Source of the DNA: Epiperipatus broadwayi
Taxonomy: Eukaryota > Onychophora > Udeonychophora > Euonychophora > Peripatidae
Direction: 5' to 3'
Assembly: GCA_028023455.1 (NCBI GenBank)
Contig: JAQFVV010000561.1
Location: forward strand, 124,001-188,000
DNA length: 64,000 nucleotides
Shown: positions 40,915 to 57,419 of the stretch, in pieces
How positions within the stretch are numbered: the first letter of the stretch is position 1
Layout of the letters: the number at the start of each line of letters is the position of its first letter
Program-made: the position numbers and the translations under genes
Notes under the pieces: generated by a model
Databases searched by the model: none
What the model saw: only the letters and a program-made list of their open reading frames with translations
Told to the model about the DNA's origin: nothing

Positions 40915-41430
40915 GTAATTTTTTTGTATATCATTATTTTAGTATTATTTATAGTTAATTATTATGTTAATTTTTAAAAGCTGTAGTAAATGTTGGAAAA
41001 CAGACTCCTAGTAATTATTTGCTTAGCTTATTCCCACCCACGACAAAAAAAAATGGTTTATTAAAACAAATTCACCTGTTAAAAAAAAAGAAGTTAGCAA
41101 AATGTCACATAATATTTGGATACACAATAAGCAATTTAGTAGTGGAATTCTATTTAATAAGCCAATATAAAATCATTTAGAATTAAAAATTATAAATTTA
41201 TAAAAACAATCTAATTATTGATCTGAAGTTTTCCATTAATTAAAGACTGTTTATGATTTTTTTAAATAGCTATCTCAATTTTGAAAACTTTTGTTGTAAT
41301 ATTTTGATGGGTTTAATACTAAATATCACATTAGAAAAAATAAAATAAAAACGTAATAATTTGTTTTATATCTATGTGATGAGTCGTATAAAGGTTTCAA
41401 TATATACTTTAGTTTTACTACAATAAATCT

Positions 41431-41433
<3 letters not shown>
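40915..41433 (+). other. Start of mGluR intron
   Basis: GTAATTTTT at 40915 is the splice donor; reading on in frame gives an early stop, which supports splicing. AT-rich, no other feature. Confidence 0.75.

Positions 41434-41496
<63 letters not shown>
41434..41496. repeat. (TA)n microsatellite
   Basis: About 63 bases of TA directly before the solo LTR. Confidence 0.95.
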
Positions 41497-41499
<3 letters not shown>

Positions 41500-43515
41500 A
41501 ATGATATATAAATATGCCGTTACATTAATTTAAAATAAAAACTTTTAAGTTCGCAAATAAAAATAAATTTATTAAAAGCTAAAATTAAAGAGTTGTTAAA
41601 TGTATATATATTTGCACAGATGCAAAACTTTAAAAATAGTTTTTTTTTAATAAATGAAAAAAGTGTTTGAACATATATTTTTGTAAAAAGATTTATATAT
41701 TTTTGTAAATGGAAATGATTGTTTTATAAATTAATTGAAAAGCAAACTAACTCTTGGGGTACTTAAAATAAATGAAATATAGATAAAAAAAATAAAAAGA
41801 ATTAGCTTGTCCAATATAGAAGCAGCAAATAAAGGCCTGGACCATAACAAAAAATTGAACAGTGATGTTTTTGTTCATAGAATCCATAGGAGGATTATAA
41901 AAGGAAAACGATTCAAATTAAGACAGTTTCCTGACAGTTCCAACTTGAGTCTGTGAAAAGAGTGACAAGACGCACGTGTCATTCTCTCTCACTTATTTTA
42001 AAAATGAAATGACTGGGATACCAGAATGGATCCAACTAAGGCTACCTCCAGAACACCAGACGGGGCTTACATGAAAGTCTTCATGGGAATACACCAGGAA
42101 CCAGGAGCTCTTGTACTGTAAGGTGTAAACGGAAAAATTTTACTACAAATAATTAAGAACTTTAAAGATTTAACAAGCTAAACATTTTTTTAAATAAACT
42201 TTAATCTGACTTTCCAAATTAATAATTAATGTTTAAATTTTATATAGTTAAGTTTGCTAAAATCATTTCCATTTTTTTTTATTTCTATTAATATTTATTT
42301 GTATAAATTATTTAAATGCATGAAATTTAAGTTGGGTATGGATGTTGCATGGATTCATTAGCGATTAATTATGTTGTGGTCTTCATATTTGATTACAATA
42401 TATAAGTCATTGATATCAATGCGGCATCTTATGATGAATGCCATTGGGTTTCTTGTATTTCCCCTGCAATTGACATTATCAATGATTTTGTGTTTTGATC
42501 GGTTATGTATATTTTGAAATGATTTTAATCATGGAATCTATGCAGCCAATCTATACTCAACATTATAAAACAAATTTTATAAAATTCATCTGTATGAACA
42601 TATCTAAATGTTAAATTTAAGTCGGGTGTGAATGGCTATATAGATTTGTAAAGTTGTATTAAGGGAGGGTAATCTTAGGTTATTCATTTCGTAGTTGAAT
42701 TAGGTCAATGGATTGGATATATTGGTGTAATTAGTAGATGTAATATGAGATTTGCTATGTGCAGAATCGCTGTATATGCCGCACTAACCCTTTTGCCTAT
42801 GGATGGGATTGTAAGTCAGCAAAAAGGACCACGATCCCTTCCTATGGAGTTTTTATTTTATTGTTCTTCTTGCCATACAGATGTAACATTCCTGTATTGG
42901 ACATGAGTCAATGCCTTCTCTAACTATACTGTTCAGATGTCCATTCCTGACAATATAGCATATTGTGCTGTTGTATTTTCATGCTGCATTGAATACATCA
43001 ATGTATCAGATGGATTGATGCTGGTTTGACTGCAAACTTTTGGCCTAAGGTTAAATAATGGATAGAATATTTTCTGTTCAAATGCAAATCTATGTAGTTC
43101 ATTCAGATGCAACAATCTTAAAATAAATATAAATTTCATCTGTGTAGATGATTTAAAATTTTAAAATAATAAGTTAAATTAAAAGAATGTTAAAATCTAA
43201 AATAATAAATATTTTTCAAAATTTAAAATGATTCAAAATTTATATGTGCATAAATAAATGTTTATGTGTTAATTACTGGCAGTGGCTTTTATTTTTTTTA
43301 TATATATTTAAGATACAATTTAAACAAGTTATTTATTATCTCTGCATCTCCATGAGCTAGTGACAATAGGCTAACAGTCTAAATATAAAATAAAGTGGGA
43401 TCTTAACTCGCGTATCTGCCTACTTTATAAATTATCTAGGTTCAAATGCCTAGATGGCAACCTTGTAGTGCAGATGCGGTAAGATTCGATCTTCACTTTC
43501 TTTTGGATCATTATA
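41497..43515 (+). mobile_element. Solo LTR of the 14.4-kb element family, within the mGluR intron
   Basis: Starts TGTAATG and ends GGATCATTATA (the final CA mutated), flanked by (TA)n on both sides. Blocks shared with the two LTRs at 14.4-19.5 kb include AAGTTCGCAAATAAAA, GGAGGGTAATCTTAGGTTATT, ATCAGATGGATTGATG, TTACTGGCAGTGGCTT and GGTTCAAATGCCTAGATGGC. It is more diverged and has insertions and deletions. No interior or second LTR is nearby, so recombination to a solo LTR is the likely history. Confidence 0.75.
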
Positions 43516-46500
43516 ATATATATATATTAAAATTCTTTTATTCATTTATGTATAAATATGTGCATAAATGTACACCTACAGCAGTGTTCCAAATATGTAA
43601 GTTACAAAGTTTTTAGCCTTATTTTTAATGTGTTGTTATTGTTATTTGTATATATATATATATATATATTCTTTTTTTAAAAAGAAATTGTAAGTTTAAT
43701 TCGACTAGACTCATAGCTTTACTGCTTTCAGAAATTCTAAAATTCAAAAGTGGAAAACGCTTCAACTAAAATCTTTCTTTACGATATAGCTTTATTATTT
43801 TTTCCCCATTGATGCACATTTCTCCATATGTCTAATATGAATATGAACAATAAGTTTAGGGATGAATAAAATACTTTACTATATAATTAACTTTTTAATG
43901 TAGTTTTTGAAGAATTGTGTTTTATCTTGCAAATATATTCTTCAAACTTTTTTTTTTGCAAACATAAACAATTATTCTAATCGTTCCAATCTCACTGATT
44001 ATTTATGCTTAAATTTGTTGTTATTACTAACATGAGATTTGTCTCTTTGTGTTCTGATTTTTGCTGTTGTTGCATTGTATATTATGTACTAATACAAATT
44101 ATTGTATGTGTGCATTTTTTAGAATGCAATGATTCTCAACAATCATTTTCAATAAATATCTTTTATTCATACTTTAATGAGTTAGCAATTATTAAATTTT
44201 TAAAATAAGGTTTAAATATATTTTTAGTATATTTCTTATGTAAATGGTGATAACTGTAACTTTTAACCTTCATCTTTTTTCTCTGATATATTGTGATTTT
44301 ATATAATTATATAGATAAAAAAAAAAGAGATCTTTGAAATAGACAACAGCAAAACAAAAACCTCCAACAAATTCTATAAAAGAATAATAGAGAAAAACCT
44401 TCTAATTGCTGAATGGTGAATATATGAACTGTTTTTATTTTTATTTTATTTTCTATTTATGAATAACCAGATACTTGTTTACTGGCTAATATTAGATGAA
44501 TAGCTGGGTTAGTTGTGATATGGCACCTGAGAGAAATCTAAAGTCTGATTAAAACTTAAAAAAAATATTCAAGGATTTTGTAGATGAGATTCAATACAGA
44601 TTATGATTATGGCAGGTAAATGCACTACCATTATATTATGAGGTCTTTATAGAATATCATAAAAGATCATAGACTTTAAAATACAACAGATCCCATATTA
44701 TTGGATACTGACATTGAAATTGTGTTAATGACTCCTAAGATTATATTGATTAATCTGGATATTTTCTCCATATAAGAAATTTAGATACAATCGCATATAA
44801 ATTATATTTACAGTGACAGATATTTTTAGTTTTTTTAGTAGGAATTTCAAAATTTTTCCTTGGCAATTATGTTCCCAAATAGATATGTCATGAAACGAGA
44901 ATACTATACAATTTGAGTTTTTATATAAACTTCAATTTCAGAAAAGTTATTTAGAGATAATCTTAACTCATGAATGCAATTTTATCCATTGCTCTTACAA
45001 CAATATCTTTGAAATATAAAATTTCCATTTGTAATTTGCTTTAGTACTGACTTTTATTTTTCATAAAAATAAGGTAAGTTTTAAAAAAAATTCTTACTAT
45101 TGTCTATTTTCATACTGATTTATGCAATAAAAGGCAAATGAGAGTAGCATTATTTATAATTTTTATGATGATAGACTTAAAGGACATGTAATAAGATAAT
45201 ATTGAGTTATTATTAACTTGCTCTTGTACTCTAAATTGTCCAAAATATTTGTGTTAGTTTTTCTCCATGTCATTTTTGTAATACTATCTAGTTAAAGATT
45301 TTATTCATTTTGACAACTCAAGAATCTTTTTTTTTAAATGCTTTTTTATTTTTTCTAAGAGGCAATTTGTTACTTTTATTAAATTTTTGTAAATCTGTTA
45401 TAAAACTCTGTGAAACAATGTATCCCATATTCCATTTCAGATTACCGTTTTTATAAACTCCTACTTAATATTTTTTAAAAACTTTATATAATTTTTGAAT
45501 TCATTTAATATGTTTTTTTCTTTTTCTATTTCGTGGATTCCTCAATAGTGTCATGTAATAAACACTTTATAACATTTCTAATTTGAAATACCTGCCAATT
45601 TTTTTGTTTAGTTTCCTCATTTAATTACTTTCTTCATGTTTATTTTTATTAATATAATTACATTTTTCATCTTATCTTGTCTTCTTATTTTTGCCTTCTG
45701 TTTAATTCTAATTCAGATTTCTCAAGTTTAAAGAATTTTCTTTCCATTTTTTTATTAATTGTTAAACCACTGATTATACAAAGCTTTACTCAAAATAAAA
45801 ATAAAAAATATATTGAAATATAACTTTATTTGAATTGGAAATAGTGATAAACAAGTAGTAGAATAAATTGTCTCATATCTCTACAAGAAACTAATCATAT
45901 ATTGAAACAATGTAATAAAAATGTTAGGATAAAATTATTAAAAAGATAAGTTGTTTTAATTGAAAATCTGTCTCTAATCAAATTATACATATATGTAATT
46001 ACAAATGGTATGTAATCAGCAGATAAAATATTACTTAATACTCAATTATCTTTAACAAACATCAATTGTAACTTTCATTTTATATAATAATCAGGAAAAT
46101 TTTGTTTCTCCATCTTTCTATATAAAGCTAGGTTTTCCTAAAAAAATTATCACTGAGTATGCTTTTTTTTTAAATTTGTTCTGATTATCTATTATTCATA
46201 TATGTAATTTGTCAAGAGTATTAAAATAAATTACACATGCACTTTGATTTTTATGCATCTTTGTGATAATAGCAATTTTCATATTTATTTTTTTTAAAAA
46301 TCAAAACTATAGATATTCTTAGCCCACAACATGTAAGATATTTGGGTTAAAAAAGCAACTTCTTTATAAGTATAAAAATGTTTTAATTCTAGTATTGTAG
46401 TTAGGACAACCAACTATATCCTAAGACATTTCTTTAGTTTTTTTCTCTCATAACAATATTCAGTAAATAATTGTGGTTAACTATAACCAAAATACCTGCA

Positions 46501-46999
46501 AGATAACATTTTTTAATATTTAGAGTTATTTTTATTACTCATTGCAACATATGAAGAAAACAAAAAACTTATCAAATTTGATATTATCAAGGACTTCTTT
46601 TTATGTTTATTTTTCTGACTTTCAAATTTACAATATTTTTTTTGTTTGCTTCTATTCAACATATTTTATTGCAAAACATAATAACACCATATGAACCTCC
46701 AAATGCACTTAGGTAACATTTAAAAACTATTACATTGAATATGATGCTTATATTTAAATATATATAGACATATACATATATGTTATAGAACAATGTTTAT
46801 ATATTATCTTAATCATTCATTAAGTGAATAGTAAATGAGAATTTAGCTATTATTAGCTAAAAAAATAAAATAAGGAAACAAAAATTATATATATAATCTG
46901 CACTTGATGAATTTAGTAAATATTGTTTTCTATTTCAATATTCTTTAACTATATATAGATATTCTGAAAAAAATGTTTGCACTTCAAGGTAGTGTTTGC
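43516..46999. other. AT-rich intronic DNA
   Basis: No exon, RNA gene or element boundary supported. Short TA tract at 43651-43670. Confidence 0.5.
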
Positions 47000-47002
47000 C
47001 TT

Positions 47003-47029
47003 GATATATATATATATATATATATATAT

Positions 47030-47097
<68 letters not shown>
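47003..47097. repeat. (TA)n microsatellite
   Basis: TA tract interrupted once by ATCAAT at about 47028-47033, preceded by GTTTGCCTTGA. Confidence 0.95.
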
Positions 47098-47101
<4 letters not shown>

Positions 47102-47952
47102 CGATGTCTGTATTTTTAAAGCAATATATGTAATTATATAACTGAATATTTGTAAATACAGTAATTAAATAATTAATATTTTTATCCACTTAAAAGCACT
47201 TTTGATTATTCCAGTAATCTTTGTCAACTAAAGCTTTGAAAGGCTAAATTTCCCACAATTCCCTGATCTTAACATTTGCTGCTTGCCTGTTAATTAAGTC
47301 ATGTTTATATTTGTATATTAGCATAGCTTCATTTATTTTTCATCTATCGTTATCTTTTTCAATTTGCAATATTTTTACATTATTAAAATTGAAGTCAAAA
47401 CCATAAATATGTTATTTATTATGGTCGTAACAGATGCTGAAATATTATTATCTACTATGCAATTTTGTTCCAATTTCTGAACTTGTTTTAATAATAGCAA
47501 GTGTTTTTTAGTTCTTTTTTTTCAACATACATTTAGATTCACTTATATACCTACTGACGCACCTATATATCCATTTATAAATGGCACATTTTTTGTTTAT
47601 AAATGAGGTTTTACCTTTGGAATTATTTATTAATCTGTTTAATATAGGAGGTGTGTAAAATGCAATATCACATATACCACTATAAATTTTCCTTAAGATG
47701 TTTTAGGTGGGTATATTTAATGTGTACAGTTATCTATATATAATTATTTAATTAGAAAACACTTTTACCTAGAAAAAATAGTTAATGGAAGTCAACTTCC
47801 TCATGCCAAAAATTAAAATAAAATTTTCAGGTGGATTGTATTCAAATCCTTCAGCCAGTTTTACATTAACTATTAGCCTGGAGCAGGTGACTTTCATTGG
47901 CTACTGTTGTAAATAAAATTGCTTTCTAATTAAGTAAATTATAAATAGATAA
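47098..47952. other. AT-rich intronic DNA
   Basis: No gene. 47830-47920 (GTATTCAAATCCTTCAGCC...) might be a SINE end, but evidence is thin. Confidence 0.35.
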
Positions 47953-48018
47953 CTCTCTCTCTCTCTCTCCATATATATATATATATATATATGGAGAGAT
48001 ATATGGAGACATGAAAAC

Positions 48019-48061
<43 letters not shown>

Positions 48062-48070
48062 GTTTTCATG
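47953..48070. repeat. (CT)n and nested TA palindromes
   Basis: CTCTCTCCATATA...TATATGGAGAG forms one palindrome. CATGAAAACATG (48010-48021) and CATGTTTTCATG (48059-48070) form a second around (TA)n. Confidence 0.88.
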
Positions 48071-51120
<3,050 letters not shown>

Positions 51121-51202
<82 letters not shown>

Positions 51203-51325
51203 TGTGAAGGTTGCCTTGACAGCAGTGAGAAATATTGATTACTATTTTTACTGTGAATGTTTAGGTGGTTACTGGTTGGTATCTAATTACATCATTATCC
51301 CATTTAGCTTTAAGCGCTATTTCAC

Positions 51326-51414
<89 letters not shown>
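51121..51414. repeat. Two (TA)n tracts around a 130-bp spacer
   Basis: TA tracts 51121-51200 and 51331-51414. The spacer begins GGTGTGAAGGTTGCCTTGAC, similar to DNA at 39249. Confidence 0.9.
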
Positions 51415-51417
<3 letters not shown>

Positions 51418-52230
51418 GTCTGAAGAATTGATTTTGTTGTTAACTGAAAAGAGATTTTTTTATTCATTTTGAGATCTTAAAGAAACTAAAGTAGGAAATT
51501 TCCTCAAATCCATTCTACACATTTTTATCAATGCTGCGATTATTTCTATATGCATGTTTATATGCATCAACATACGTGATGGGTTTATTGTTTTTTTATA
51601 TATATTTTAAGATTAAGAACATCATATACCTTCTTCTCAAATGCCTATTAATATTTAATTGAAATATCAGTTGAGATTTATTGGAAAGAAGATAATTGTA
51701 TATATATGAATGATATATTTTTTAGATATTTATAATTTTGAAAAACAAGACTAAATTGCAACCGTTTCAAACTGTAGGATTATTAGCTATGGCAGCGATG
51801 TGCAGCCAGATACAGAGTATGTATATATGATTCGGGGGAAAAAAGGAAAGACTCCAATGAGAAATTTGGTGTTTATATATCACAATTAATGCACAACACA
51901 AACATATTTTTAAACAAAAATTACCTGATAATACGCACCAGCATTTTTTACATTTGCTTTTAGTTTTCTTCACAATGAAATTTTATTTTTTACATATGAA
52001 CTGCAAAATACATTATTTACCATACTTCTGTTAAAATATCCTCTCGTCATAAAATTACCGATATTAACATTTTTTTTTACTCATTGTAAAGTTTTACTAT
52101 AAGAGAAAAAAAATAAGTCCACTTTTTTCTGTTTATATAAGCTACCGCACATGTGATTGTAATTTTATAATAATTTCGAACATCTTATATATATATATAT
52201 ATATATATATATGTTATAAATTATATAAAT

Positions 52231-52275
<45 letters not shown>

Positions 52276-53849
52276 AATATTATGATATATTATACAATTT
52301 ATAAGTTAACATTGCTTAAAGATTTATTAGTAAACCCATTCACCATACATTTTATTTAATATATCTTTTAAAAATAGAATAATTGTACTAATATAACTAC
52401 TTTAAACGTCTTCCATATACCAAAAATTCGTGTATACTTAAATGTACGATATTTTAATCGATTATAAATAGTTGTTTTTAAATTGAATTTTATGTTTTCG
52501 GCTTAAAAAAAATTATAAAATGAAGAAATAATTGAAATGCAGTTTCAACAGTTTTAAAGTGAAAATAAAAGTTATTTTAAAAGAAAAAGCAAAAAAAAAA
52601 AACATTTTATAAATAATGTAAATTTAATTTAATGGGACTTTCAATGTAAAAAAAGTTAACGACTATTTGTCCAAGCTGAGACTAATTATATTTATTAAAA
52701 TTAAATTATGCATCGGTCTAATTAAAAACATCAATTATTAATATAGATAGGTTTTGCTTGTTTTATTATTATATCTGATTTATTTTAAATGTACGTTTTT
52801 CTTTTTTTTTTTTAAAAAAGTAATATCTCAAGAGACAAAGCAGTATCTTTTAATAATCGCCATGTTATTTTTTTTTTTCAATCCAATGTCTACGATTTAG
52901 ATAACACCACCTTATATGGTATAATTAGCAATAGAGTGATAGGGTGAAAGCTAATACTTCTTGAATTGAAATGAAACTCCACCTTTGTTTTTAAATATCA
53001 TGTAACTTTCTTTTGCATTGTACAGTTTAGTGCAAAGGTAAAATGGCAAAATGTCATGATTAAATTTCTGGAGTGAAACTCAATCCATCACATTTAGTGC
53101 TCAAATATCATACGATTCCTGAGAAACTTAATTATTTAATCATTTTAAGTTTATCTATATTGGCCCTAATGAGTGTTGTTTTTACTTTTGCTTTTTAGTA
53201 AGAAAGGGATTTAGGATTTTTTTTTTGCATACAAGCAAATATATTTATTAAATTAATTGATAAGATTTGAAATACAGGCATTCTTATACGTGAAACTTAA
53301 TTGTAAATATATGGGATTTGAATTCAGACTTTTAAGAAATCTTCAATCATCCACACTATCTCATACCAAAAATTTTTGTTAAATCTATACATAAAATAAT
53401 ACAAGAAAATAAAATGAATATATTAAGTATAAAAATAAATATTAAACCTAAATATTTTATACTCATTTACAAAATAAAATAACGTCCTTAAGTCTTACTT
53501 TTCACACCATTGCACAGGATACATTCAAGTAAAAGTCCTTGTATGTCCTGAAGATTTTAAAGGATCTATGTACAACATTGAAAATTAAATCAATAAACAA
53601 CAATTAAAATATGAGATAAGTAGAAATTGTTTTTGTTCAATTACTCCACTTGTGCTTCTAATATTTGTCTCTTTAAAAATAGTTATTTTTTTATTTTTTA
53701 TTTTAATTTCACAAATTCCAACAATGTCCTCTTTAATATTAGACAGATTTTGCAATCCATACTATATTCTTTCACGTGAAAGTTATCTGCAGTTATAAAT
53801 ATCTAAATAAAAGATCATTATCAAATGCACTCTAGGTCTACAATCAAAA
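51415..53849. other. AT-rich intronic DNA
   Basis: Short TA tracts at 52187-52211 and 52239-52270. 53310-53345 (GGGATTTGAATTCAGACTTTTAAGAAA) resembles the reverse of a tRNA-derived SINE B box but is isolated. Confidence 0.4.
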
Positions 53850-53920
53850 GATTATTACACTCTCTGGCTTGTGACTTTATCACCTTCTGGGAATAATGAC
53901 TATAATTTTGTTTTGTCAAT

Positions 53921-54080
53921 TAGCATATTTGCATAAATTTAAACATAAGCAAGCTATGATTATGAAGGCAAGATCCTTTGAAAGCGCTCAGCTGTTTTAA
54001 TATTTTTTAGTTAGCTATTTGTATTTGTATTAACAGCTTTTGGGAGCAGTTGCGCCGCACACGCACTTGTGCTTGAACAC
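53921..54080 (+). mobile_element. Penelope-like tail insertion
   Basis: The inserted ~160 bp begins GCATATTTGCATAAAT, contains the hammerhead-like motif at 53952-53993, and continues TTTTAATATTTTTTAGTTAGC. The layout parallels the 150-bp arms of the GIY-YIG element at 26 kb. Edges are set by comparison with the empty right arm and are good to a few bases only. Confidence 0.55.
53952..53993 (+). ncRNA. Hammerhead-like fold with variant core (copy 3)
   Basis: AGCT, ATGATTAT, hairpin GAAGG-CAAGAT-CCTTT, GAAA, GCGCT, C, AGCT. The outer AGCT/AGCT pair and the six-base AGCGCT stem III analogue are retained. Confidence 0.45.
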
Positions 54081-54600
54081 TTATAATTGTAAATATCCAT
54101 ATAAAAGTCATTTAAACATTCACTTTTTCTTCAAATAATTAGTAGGCAACTAATAAAAAAAACATTTTCTTGATCTTAGATTCAAAGGTAAATTGCATGA
54201 ACATATATAATATTGGGTGACACTCTTTGGAAAACAGACCATCTATGTTTAATGATCTACATAACCATATAGTAATAATAACAGCAATGACAAAAATGTA
54301 TTGTGTGTATATTAGGACTTTGTCTTGCCCACTTTTTTATATAGCAAAGAGCAATCAAAAGATAAAAGCAAATTCTCTGCATATTTAGACATATCTCAAT
54401 TATATTATCAAGATCAAGAAAAGTTTTTTCTTATCAGTTGCCTAATAATTTTTGAATAAAAAAATGAATGTTCAAATGATTCTTTTTACACAGGTATTTA
54501 CAATTATGACTGATAATAAAAAATTATGGCCATTTTCCTCAGAAGGCTGTAAAGTCACCAGCCAAGGCATGATATACTTATAAAAGGAACTCTATAGTTG

Positions 54601-56299
54601 TCCTTTAAAAGTAATTCATTTGCATAAATTATTATCTATTTATGTATATACAAATATACGTTTAACAATTTATTTTATTCTTTACAAATTTGATGTAACG
54701 AAATAAGTCATTACACTTATATGTATTTAAAATAATTGAATAATCAATCACTCTGTTTATCATTCTGTAGAGCATTAAATTTATAATTTATATATCATTT
54801 TATATAAAAAAATCAGTCTTGATACAATGTACATTTTGTCCAAAATCAGTTTTTTTAAATGTCTTGGATTTTAATATTTGGAACTAAATAAACCATACAT
54901 AATTTAAACAAGTGTGTGAATAATACTCTAATACAAATATCTTGAAATGCACTATAAACTTAAAAAAACCACTTCCTGTTGCTAGCTTGAGAAGTTGACT
55001 GTTCACTGGATCCATAAAAATGGGATTCATTACTCTACCAAGTTGTGAGTTTGTGGAAAAAAAGCTTGCTAAAATGTAAGTGAACACTTGTTTTCTTATT
55101 TTATCACCTTTTCTAGAAATTTTAAATCAGTTTCCATTCAAAAATAATTGAAATTATCAATCGTTTCATCTTTGCAAATTGTTGCCATTAAAACAAGCAA
55201 AAGCCAGTATAAATAATTCTAAGAATCATTAGTGTAAGGTTGAAACTTAAAAAAAGAATTTAAAATAAAATTAAATAATCTAAATTAAGAATATAGTCTC
55301 CAAGAATCATATTTTAATGATTGAACAAATTGGGAAATGATTTGAAAATTAAACTTTATTGAAAACGTTTGGAAAAAAAATGCTTAACAAAGATAGTCCT
55401 AAGAATTTCAACTTGACTTCAGATATTAATAGAAGAAAACAAGTTTCTAAAGCTGTAAACCAGTCAGGGAAGATAGAAAATAGACCAAGAGACATATTAA
55501 ATACATAAATTAATCATTAAATCATAGGAAAAAGAAATCCCAATGCTAAATAGGTCGTAGGGAAAAAGTTATGATACGATGGTATTGAACTGGAAGTGGC
55601 AAATGCGGAAAAACAGTGCATAAGGAAAAATTATATTAAACATAAATTTGATCTCAGCTTTAGAATCAAACATTATAGATTATGATCTAAGTTATCTCCC
55701 TGCACAAAAATTAAGTTTTTCTGATGATTAAAACCAAAGTTATTGAGTCACTTCCAGTGCAATTGGGGAGCCACAAATTTTTTTTTTCCAAATTAACACA
55801 GAATTATAACTAAGTGATTCCTGAGCTAAAAAATGACAAAAGACAAAAATAAGCATGAATGATGATATAGACATAAGCAAAGACATTGAAGCTGTAAATT
55901 TTTCAATCTCTTTTAATTCAAAAATTATTAGGAATAATTCAAAGATTAAGTACAAACATTTAGATTACACAACTGAAACCTGATTACTAATGAAGACCCA
56001 GATTGTAAATTATATAGCAGAATTTAAATAGTTTCAATAAACAAAAGTTACAGTTGAAGTCTTACCACAGTCAAGCCCAAGTATGGTTACAGAAAACAAT
56101 TATCAAAACATGTTTGCCATCAACCTCTGCTGTACAACCAAACAGTAAGCAAGAATCCTATAGTTATGATTACACCATTCATAAACCAAATAACCAATTA
56201 GAAATATATTGGCTAGATTATAAATCCTGGAGAACTTTACAGACTGATGAGCTGAACAAGTATGTAGAACATTTCATAAATATCAGGTGTTGACAATGA
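54601..56299. other. AT-rich intronic DNA
   Basis: No exon seen. The 79-codon frame at 56054-56293 has no recognised homology or splice context. Confidence 0.4.
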
Positions 56300-56765
56300 T
56301 GTGAAACAGACTTCCAACTCCAGGGTCTTTAGAGTGTGAAGTGATATGGACAGGTGATGTGTTTGTGGTTTGCAGGTGAGATCAGTAGTGATTTCAAGAA
56401 TATAAAGAATCGATGTATTTAACATCATGTATTTCTGTAAATCAAGGTATTATATTTCATGTATTTTTGTGATTAATCACCCATGGAATGCAGTATATTC
56501 TCCTTGTTCTAGATGGGCAGAGAGACTTAATGTGGTCCCAGCCAATTTGGACTGGTCTGGATCAGCATGGTTAGGTCAGGGGGCATGAGTCTTTATTTGA
56601 TTCTTCTTCATCATGGGAGGCCTGGTTTATCTGTGGTAACTGGTGGTGATCATTGCCATATCCAGGAAAGGGATGTCCAGGCCTACCAGATGGGTTGAGG
56701 GTTGCCATTTTTGCATGGACTTTGCCTTGATGGGCATGATTGTATATACCTATTGATTTTTTCAT
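56300..56765. other. GC-richer island, unclassified, probably repeat-derived
   Basis: This stretch is visibly less AT-rich than its surroundings (for example CAGCCAATTTGGACTGGTC, GGGAGGCCTGG, CCAGGCCTACCAGATGGG). Minus frame 56765-56571 encodes a His/Pro/Gly-rich 64-residue peptide that I do not recognise. It does not match an mGluR exon. Confidence 0.35.
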
Positions 56766-57000
56766 TCACACACACACACATTCATTCAGCCTTGTCAGGT
56801 AAATGAGAAGAAAACCATGATGTTACTTGATCTTAAATTCAGAGGTAAAAAACCAATAAACTCACCATGTTGGCTAATGTGTGTTAGTGAGTAGAACATC
56901 AGTGTTCATATAACATATGAGTAATCACATAGTAAAAAGAACTGCAATGACAAAAACAAATGAAGTGGTCATTAGAAATTTGCTCTTTTTGGTAAGGCCT
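56720..57000 (+). repeat. Third copy of the 54-kb inverted-repeat family
   Basis: ACTTGATCTTAAATTCAGAGG and ACTGCAATGACAAAAACAAATG parallel TTCTTGATCTTAGATTCAAAGG and ACAGCAATGACAAAAATGTAT at 54170-54300. A (CA)n run is at 56767-56782. Confidence 0.6.
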
Positions 57001-57227
57001 CCAAGAGAAATCAAAGGTTTTCCTTTCACTTTACAACAAACTTTTTTGTTGTCTTAAATGGATCTTCACTAATGTAATTTTTAGGTTAATATTACGGGTG
57101 TTGGTATTAGTAGATGAAATATTATCTCAGTCATAGATAGAAATTTTAACAAGTACAGCAATGTAATTATCAAAATTGTGCTGCACAAATTTTTCAGTTA
57201 TCTTTAAAGAAATGTTGAACTGAAAGT

Positions 57228-57338
57228 ATATATATATATATTCTAACCAATAAAATAATGGAGTCTGCAGTCATACTTCGAGGTGACCATGTTGTGCATC
57301 AAATCTAACAAAATGAAATTATAGAGAGCAAGCTACAA

Positions 57339-57416
<78 letters not shown>
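57228..57416. repeat. (TA)n tracts around a short spacer
   Basis: TA at 57228-57240 and 57342-57415. GGTGACCATGTTGTGCATCA (57280-57299) is echoed by GGTGACCAGGCTATGCATTA at about 57503. Confidence 0.85.

Positions 57417-57419
<3 letters not shown>

Larger units (their letters stand above)
53850..54600. repeat. Imperfect inverted repeat; left arm carries a ~160-bp insertion
   Basis: 53860-54190 and the reverse complement of about 54395-54580 share CTGGCTTGTGACTTTA-like and TTAGTAGGCAACTAATAA-like blocks and the TTGATCTT end. A third copy (+) is at about 56720-57000. The left arm has extra DNA at 53921-54080 that the right arm lacks. Confidence 0.65.

Noticed and set aside
53310-53350. tRNA-derived SINE end (GGGATTTGAATTC...)
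   Set aside because: Only a single short B-box-like match; no A box or element boundary.
56054-56293. 79-codon frame as a host gene
   Set aside because: No homology, no splice context, and composition like surrounding repeat DNA.
56571-56765. His/Pro/Gly-rich minus-strand frame
   Set aside because: Lies in a GC-richer island that is probably repeat-derived; no domain recognised.
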